A DNA stretch of 64,000 nt from Dermatemys mawii (lineage: Eukaryota; Chordata; Testudines; Dermatemydidae), in NCBI GenBank assembly GCA_007922305.1, contig ML677385.1:1548780-1612779 (forward strand), given 5' to 3'. Within the stretch, counting starts at the first letter, position 1. Each line of letters begins with the position of its first letter. The notes under the pieces are model-generated. The model was not told the DNA's origin. It worked only from the letters and a program-made list of their open reading frames with translations, and made no database searches. Position numbers and translations under genes: made by a program. Of this stretch, positions 48,601-57,600 are shown piece after piece.

Positions 48601-51600
48601 GATATTCCTTCCAAGAGCAAGTAAGTGGGGAATGGGTGAAACCTGTCTCTACCCTTAATGCAGGGATGGACTAATGTGAGGGGAGAAGCTGCAGCCTGAA
48701 AAATATGTCAGTATACTCCCCTGGCCCAGGAGCAAGGTGGGAGTGGGGAAGGTATTGTGGCTGTACTGGACAGTGCAGCTATGTGCTGCAACTTACTTGT
48801 GTCTGTGCCTTTCCCAATCTAGCCCTTAACAGAGACATAGCCATAACCGAGCAAAGCTGCTCTCTATCTACCTTGTATACATTGATCTATGAAATGCTGC
48901 TCACTTGAGAGCTTGATCGAGAGCTTGATGATTTGACACAATTTGATTCTGTGAAATAAATGACAATAGAGAACTGATTATAACAAGGTATCTCACTGTG
49001 GAATGTGAAGCCTAATTTTAGATATTCAGGTTTGAAAATTTTAGTGTAAGTTGTTTATTTCCAAATGTAAAAAATATCCTAGGATTCACCAACACAAATA
49101 AGTGCCTCCGAGAGCTCACAGTCTGAATTCAGACATGACAAAGCAAGTGATTGGTCAAAACCAGAAAAGAATACTGGAGTGGGAAAGAAGCACAAGGGAT
49201 ATCATTAGTAGCTTCTGAAGCAAGGACAAGAGAAGAATAGGGTCCTTTATGGACAAATTCAGTGCATCTAGAAGATATTACACTGGTCTGGTAGGAAGTG
49301 TCTGATAGGCAGATGGAAACAGCAGTTTACTCAGCAGTCAAACTTTAAAGAGCGATAAGGCTATGTCAACAGTGTAGAGTATTTCTCTCCCATATTGGTT
49401 CTGCACATCCTTTGCACATATATTGTGAAAGGTTTTTCATCTATGACAGATACATAAAATATTATCAAACTAGCTAACTTTCATATCCTTGTATTTAAAA
49501 TTATGTGATGGATAGTGGTTTTACCAGTTTTCCTCGGCACAAAACTTACGGCCTCTCTCAAAAACTCTGTATTATTGTAGGCTCCTCCTCTGGAACTCAG
49601 TGTGGTTAGGATGGGTCATCTTAATTTGCATCTAAATTAGTAGAGGAAATAAATTGGATGTATTGTCTGCTCTCTCTCGTTACTGGTGTTTAAACTCTTT
49701 ACCCATGTAGTAGTACAGTAGTAATGCATTGCATTTACATACTGCTTTCCATCCAATGATCACAATATGCTATTCAATGTTAATTAATTTTCAGCCTCAT
49801 AGCCTAGCTAGAGCTTGAGACACAGGTCAATACTGTCTTCCATGGTATATGTAGAGAAGCTAAGGCACAGAACAGCTTGTCCTAACGTGCAGCAAATCAG
49901 TGGCACAACCAGAAGTAGATCTATGAATTCCAGTTCCATGGACATGAGACCATCCTTCTATCCAAAGTAGTACAAAAGGTTGTCACTATAGCCTACTGAT
50001 TGTGGAGGTTCAGAAGTCACTGGAAAAGGCTGTACTTTCTCTTTTCAGCCCAATATAAATTCCAGAACATTTGCATATCGATCAAGTGTTTATTATAATG
50101 CATCATGATCAACAGCCCTAATTGTAGTGCTCTGAGGTTAAATATTCACATTCAGATTATTTTAGAGTTATTTTCTGGCCAGGCCATGAGGCTGTCAGGG
50201 AAATGTGGGAGCCTGGGACATGTGTCCAGCAGCCAGTTAAGATCTGCAGCAATAGTACAAGACTCCCCATGGAAGACTCCTGTGAAACATTTTTGAGTTA
50301 GTCTGGGCTGAGGCTGCACGGAGATACTGAAAACATGAGAAACTGTTTTTCTGTTTCCCCTTTGATTTGATCATTGGGTACTGATGGAGGCCAGATTTAC
50401 TCTTAATAATACGTAGTGGAACTTTCTGTACCAGGCTTGCCCTCCGTGGAGATCCACCTTGAGGGAGGGCGGGGGTTGGTATGGCTGCTACATTCACTTA
50501 GGGTTTGTGCTGTGGGAGCAGCTATAAGATAGGGTTGAGGTTTCATAGGAGATTGTTGGCAGATGCTGCTGCAGAGATGCCCAGACTCTGGGCATCCTGA
50601 GTCCACGCCGCCCATGCTGTCTCCTTAGTCAAAGCCTCTTAGTATTGGGCTGCACTGTCTCCTTAAAGGCCCCTGGATGGAAGGAGCATTGAGGCTGAAC
50701 TGCACCAATGAAATCTCTCTCCTTGTCAGGCTAAGTTACCAGGGACCTCTGCCAATATCTATGCCTACCTCCTCCTGTGTATGCCCTGAGCTGACTCATT
50801 CCTGTGCTTTATATTCACAGTTAAATACATATTTGAGCCAAGCAGAGGTATTCAGGACATTCAGTAGTTAAATAAAAGCCCATTTTCTGCTGTCCTCTGT
50901 CACATGAAGCATGGTAGTTATACATAATGTTTGGGCATTCTGAGTCATCTTCACAACATATCATTTAATTCATACTGTCTGCCCATATTCACATGCATTA
51001 TATTTTGATCACAGGTACAGAAATCTCTGCCTCTTAACCAACGTCAGGAAATGGATCTTGGTTTGATAAAAATGCTGATAACCAGTATTACTAATGGAAG
51101 CATAGTGGTAGGTTTCGATTTCCTGACTGCAAAAGACTTGGATATCCACAACCTTTCCACAGCTTTTCAGGATGTCTTTAAAAATAGTTCCTATTTTAAA
51201 GCTGACAACAACAGCTTCTCCATACGTGGTAAGGTGCAATTTTATATCACTGTAATTTTTCAACACTAGCAACAGGATAAAACCTGTCTTTTTGGTTGTG
51301 ATTTTGAGAGTACAGCATCTGTGAAAGTGCTGGATGAAAAGCCATGATCTTTTCCTTAGAACTTCTGCCAGTTCATCTGAGCTCCTTCAGAGTACTTCAG
51401 AAGATACAGTGAAATGTGTGGTGTAGCAGGGCTTAGATGTAGACCCTCAGTTTGGTTTAACCAAGGCCACTAGTTGTTGTACAGTTCCCTTCTTCTTACA
51501 GATCATTGATAAAGAAGACAAATAAGACAGGTCCATTGATTGACTGCAGTAGAATCCTTTTTTGTTCAGCTCCTCAAATTGATGTCTCTGTACAAAATCA

Positions 51601-54600
51601 TTTCTAATCCTTGTGTTGATGACACATCAGAGGGTTTAGTATCTACACCACTCCATGCTTATCCAAATAATATTGTTCTAACCTCTCAATTAGAATTGCA
51701 GGCAGGACAGTCTGGAAAACTTTTACTGAAATAGATTTATTCCATTCGGAGCTTTCTCCTTGCCTGCCACACTTACAATTGTTTATCAAAGAAGGCTATC
51801 GGTTTTGTCAGACATTCTGTGTCCTACATAGGGTTCATCAAGTTATTGTTTTCTAAGGGCCAGATTCTACTAGCCTTATTCAAATTTCAGTGGGAATGCT
51901 TGAGGAGTAAAGTGCTTCTCATGTGAGTAGATGTGACAAAATCTGCCCCAAAGTAATTAGAAAAAGTCAGTTTGTTATTATTTGCCCCCATCTTTCATTT
52001 GGTTAAAATAAATGAACCAGAGTCTTCTGTAACTTTCTTTGCTCCTTCATAAAGACATCTTTCTCCAACTCTGCTTCTTACTGACATATGTTCTGCCTAA
52101 ACACTCTTATTGAGTTGTTAATAATGGTTTTCAGCAATTCCACACTTCTGATACTCTCAGCTACATTTCAATCTGCACACTGCAGTAGATGGCCCTTAGT
52201 GTTTCTTCTCTGAAAGTAGTGCACCACAAGTCTGCACAAGCTGAATGTAGGTTGGATATTTCTATATCTCTTTGGATTTTTAGTGCCATTTTTGGCTCTG
52301 AATGCTCATTTTGAATCTCCTTCGTGTAAAAACAAAATACATGTTCTCCTATGACACAGAGTCTGACTTGCATAAGGCATAAAAGTCCATGTTGTTGACC
52401 ACATGGTGGTGCTTTTTCTCCATCTTCACCACAACCAGCAACACATGTCTCATTAATAATAAAAGAATGTCCATATCATGGTAGCACCTCAGTGAGAACA
52501 GGGTTATATATGTCCCCGGAAACTGGCATTAGTCTGAGGGGTTTCGGGGACAGAGTTAACACAAGCCATGTATAGTGGTGTGGTTAGTACGCAGATTAGT
52601 GAGAGTGACAAGTGGGAAATTTGAAACCCACCTGTGGCTGTGTTTCCATTTAGGCACAATCCTGAGTAGAACCTGTACAAAAATTGAAATTTGTAACAAA
52701 TATTTGTCCTTCAAATTCTAAATTTTGGCCAAAGAATGGGAAAACAAATTTGAAAGTTCCCTAAACTTTTTGGCCTGTTTTTCAACCAGCTCCATATATT
52801 CTTTAAATTACCAAACACCCTCTTTCCTCTTAAGAGTGAGTCTGTAGGATGGAAGAGTAGTCCCTTGTGACAGCTATCCGTTTTGGGGGATGAGAGAATT
52901 AATTGGGTGTGCTGAGAGGAAGGCGTGAGGGGGATCTGCCCTCCCATTATCAGCTGCCAGCTGTGCCACTGGAGGCTCTTGCTAACTCTGACTTTCCAGG
53001 CACTGAGTATTCTTGCTCTTCTAGCATCGGCAGCTTCTGGACTGTGTGTGTTACTATCTCACAGATGGACAACGTGCATGCTGGCACCATGACGCTGGCA
53101 ATGAGAACTAGTGTACGTGGTAGTTTCAGTTAAGGAATAATCACAATGCCAGTAATGCTCTCTCTCTCTTTTTTTTTAATAAAAAACCCCAAACTCCAAA
53201 CCCCAACAGATTATGATGAGTGCCAAAGAGAAGAAGATGACTGTTCCCCGGATGCATCATGCCATAACACATATGGGAGCTATCAATGCAGCTGTAATGA
53301 AGGATTTGCTGATCTCAATTCAGAGAGGCCTGGGAGAAACTGTGAAGGCAATATTGTTTTTCATTACCTAGTGATTTATTTGAAATTATAATGAGGGAGT
53401 CTTCATAAAATCATTTGGTTACATCCATTTCTGGTGGAACCCCACAGTGGTCCATGGAGATATACAAGGGATGACTTTGGCTCAGAGTGTTCCACCACAT
53501 GCTGCTGAAAAATATATATATATATATATATTAGTGTATTTTGCCTATTTAATTGCATTTATTATACTTTTGCTTTATCATAAATATATATATACTGTAT
53601 GAACATTTAATGGGCCCAGTTCATTCTTTTATTTTTTTCTTTCAACAATGCTTTCTCTTTTCTCATTTCCCCCCTTAAAGGTAAACAGAATTGTTGAGAG
53701 TACTAGTTATTTTCTTTCATGAGCAGTAATAGATGGGACATCAGAGATACAAGATAAGAGACAATCAGAGTGGAAGCAGTTTATGTTATGAGTTATAGTA
53801 TGGATAAATACTGATGTTATAACTCCTTGATTTGTCTTTAGTTAATGCATCCAACTCGTGCCACCTTTCCACAAATAATTTATTTGTTCATCTAAAGTAG
53901 ATCTTTCAATTTCTCAGTTCTTTTGAACCACTTTTCTATGGATTGTATTTGTTTTTGTAACCATAGTGATGAACTGTGTGTATTGGCTGAAATCTCAAGT
54001 ATTGTAAATAGAAGCCTACTTTTGTTAGGTTTCAGTAAATCAGGAAAATTTCTTAGCACTGTGATTATAAGGATTTGGGAAAGACATTTCTGAAATATCT
54101 CCCGGATCCGTTTTCCTGCCATGAGATCAGTAATTTTTCAATATAGGACATTCTCAGAAGATATGAAGATAGTTTCCTAGGAAATATATTATTTAAAAAA
54201 TTTGGATTGGAGAATACATGCTATTTGTGCATATAATTCAGTAAAATATTGCATAATAGAATCCACACTATTCAAAACAAACTCAGTATTAGTTCTGTGA
54301 ATGTAGATCATTACATTGGTTCCCTCTATGATCAAAGATGGGTGCAGAATAGGGCTGTGGGTATCTTTAAAGTATCCTAGGGTAATCTAACAGATAACCC
54401 AAAAACTTGTGATAGAAAAGAGGCTGAGGGAAAGGAGTTTGGTGTTCGGTACCCAGACTGTCACCCTCCTATATCCTCCAGTTTCCTTCTTTTTCCTCCC
54501 CTTCTCTCCAGTAAAGGACTCCTACTGACATATATTTGCTAACTTCCTCAATAGAGCTCCTTCTATAAGTCTATAGACAGTACCTACCTGCTGTAATACT

Positions 54601-57600
54601 ATTGTGCTGCAGGGCAACAAGAACCAGATTCTCCAAAAACCTCAGTCCAATGTCAGATTTTCATGTTCCCAGATCTCACAGCTGGAGCCACATTTTATAA
54701 AGAGCTCAGCTCTCATTTCGGGACAAAAATAAGTGCCTTATTTTTAAAAGTAGTCTATATCCAATAGCTCCTCTTGTGACCCCCTTATGGCCACTTATTT
54801 TGATGCCTAAATGGGAGGTGAGCTATTTTGAAAATCTGCCCCCAACAGACATTGGGAACACATACACATTGTGAGTGTGTAAATTATTGCAGCCAGAAAG
54901 AAATGGAATATTGGGTCATTTCTTACTAGTGTCTTTATTTTTAATTAAGAAAAAAGCAATGGTGTATTTTGAGGTAATTACACATGACCAGTTAAGAAAG
55001 AAGAGCAGCAGTTTTTCTACTAGTAACTAAAAGTTTCCAGATAAGGGTTTTTTTATTTGAGTATTCTTAAGAAATGAAATTTGAATCTGTAATTTACAAT
55101 CCCTTTATTGTTATTGCTCCATAGCATTGCCTCTTAGCCATGGTCCTACAACTGCACATGGCAAACATATAGGCAGCACAGCTTTTCCTGTAACACGTCC
55201 ACATACTTCAGCTCATGTGGTTTCACCTGCTACAGAGGATTCATCTGCTGCTAAAACCGAAGCTAAAGAGGATGCTATGTTTTCTAGCACTGCAATGCCA
55301 CGTGCCTCCACAGCATCTATGTCGAATGCCCATAGCTCACCACATGTCACTACCTCGCCACTCACTAAAGCTCCCCAAGGGATGTCCATAAAGGATGCAG
55401 TAAGAGTGTTCTGTGAGACTGAGAAGATTGTCATTGCCATTCAGAAGATATTTCTGCAGCAGGAATCTATCCCAGAATCTGCACTGTATCTTGGGATGCC
55501 TCACTGCAACGTGAGCTTCAGCAATGACACTCGGGTGGTGCTGAGGACAGGGTGGAACGAATGTGGAACTGAAGTACAAAGTGTAAGTCACCTGAACAAA
55601 TGAAGAACCACCCAGCTAATGGACTTGTCACTGTAGAGTGCAGTGGTCGAGATTGGGTTTGGGGACACAGTCTGTTGCCATCAGGGTTTCCTGAAATGAT
55701 GAACAAAGAATTCAGTCCCACCCTCCCAAAGTAAAATCACCTCCATTTCTATGTGGGGAGTAAGGAGGAGGGAAGTAAAGATTGCATCCTCAACATCAAA
55801 GCCCTCATTGCTCCGCTCATAATCAAACCCATTTACTACCCTTCTGGGTTCCAACAGCCTTGAGTGTTCCCTTCCCAAGGTCTTCTCTTAACTTCTCACT
55901 GCCAGTACACACATCTGTAACATATTTAAAATTTGGGGTCTGAAGGAAATAAGTTTAAGGTAATACGTAAATGCATAAGTAACCCAAACAAGACTATGCT
56001 GATTGCTCTAGACTCAGTGGCTTTCAAACTATGGGACGGGCCTCCCAAGGGAGGCGCGGTAATGTGTCAAGGGAAGCATGAGCCATGTGTTTTTTATTTA
56101 CAGTATTTATTTTTTGAAAATCTCTAGCTCTCAGCTCCAGGTGGTGGGCTAGTGCAGAAGGGCTGTGCCCAGCAGTGGAGGTGAGCATAAAGGGGACAGC
56201 CAGAGGCCCACTGCCCCACCTGCACAGCTGAAGCCATGCCACCTGAGCATGGGCTCTCCTTTCCCTCCCCCCGCAATTCCTCACCTGGAGGAAGTGGGGC
56301 TCTGGCTGTTAGCACTGGGGTGGCAGGTCTGCCGCTGTCCGTCCCAGGGTGGCGGCATTCGTGCAGAAGCAAGGGAGGCAATCGGGAGCTAAATCTGCAG
56401 TGAAAAGTGATAACTGTCACTTTTCACATTTCTACTCTTACTTTTGTGCTGTTCCTGGCACAGTGCTGCCTTCAGAGCTGGGCACCCAGCCAGCAGCCGC
56501 TGCTGCCTGTTCTGCCTTCAGATCCTGGTGGTGGCATAAGTACTTGGAAGGGGGGCATAAATGATACAGACCCAAAGAAAAGGGGCCTGATCAAATAGGT
56601 TTGAGAACCACTGGTCTAGACAGGGGACAATGTGGAGTAAAAAGCCCTGGTCATACAAATGGTATGGATGTTTTATGGAGCAGTGAACAACATGTACTAA
56701 GATGAGAACAACAAACTTGTTTTCATTTGCTAGCCCCACAATGACAAAGCTAGTGGATGCCAATGGTTTTGGTTTTATTGGCCAGTTGTATACAGAATTC
56801 CTGAGGTATTACTTAAAATTACCAGAGGTAGCTGACTAGTGGGGCTAATGTTCTCTGAAACATGAAGGTTGATAAAGTATCTCTCTCTCTCTCTCTCTCC
56901 TTTTTCTGCTCCAGAATACAACTAACACTATTGTGAAAACAATACTTCGGAATGACATGTCTCAGGGAGTTATCCACCACTTGAAGATTGTCAGTCCAAT
57001 CCATTGTGTGTTTCAGAATGATCTCTTGACTTCATCTGGATTTGGTTCAGAAGGGTAAATAAAAACTCACTTGACTTCCAATTCTAATGTCTGGCACTAT
57101 GTGTACGTGTGTGTGGGAGTGGGGTGGGAAATGTTGTTTTCTAAGTTGTATTCTAGCAGCATGTGCACAAGCTTGGGAATCAGAAATTCTGGTGCTGTAA
57201 TCCCAGCTGTGTCACTGGCTCCTTGTCTGATCATGGGCAAGTCATATTCCCCATCAGCAAAATAACTACCTCTGGGAATGAATGAATGAATCAATGAATG
57301 AATATACAGTGCTGTGTGATTGCTCTGCATTATGATGAAGATGATGATGATTTTTAAAATCCACAAACCTACTTGATGATCTTTATTAATGCAAATTTAG
57401 TTCTTGCAAAAGGCTCCAGGTTAACTGCACCATAGAGATCCTCTGTTTAAATCTCTAGCATGGACAGAGCACAAGAAATGAGAGCCCAGACTTCTTCATT
57501 GTCTTGCCAATGATGGACCACTTCTCTCTTTCTTTCCATCACACCCAGGCCATCGCCAAAACCTCTCACTTTCTTTCCTGTACAGCTCCCAAACCCATCT

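Larger units (their letters stand above)
44327..51014. other. UMODL1: Intron 13 of UMODL1
   Basis: 6688 bp, phase 0, splits SEA2. Contains a MIR element (44465-44690), a possible LTR piece (46300-46830), a MITE (47597-47894) and a SINE (49790-49960). Long stretches show no feature. Confidence 0.7.
55583..56914. other. UMODL1: Intron 16 of UMODL1
   Basis: 1332 bp, phase 0. Mostly occupied by the hAT-like element at 56015-56613. Ends in a (CT)n tract before exon 17. Confidence 0.75.

Noticed and set aside
53348..53391. Reading exon 15 on to a later GT donor at 53371
   Set aside because: Leaves phase 0 while exon 16 needs phase 1, and adds residues absent from the homologous EGF2 exon.
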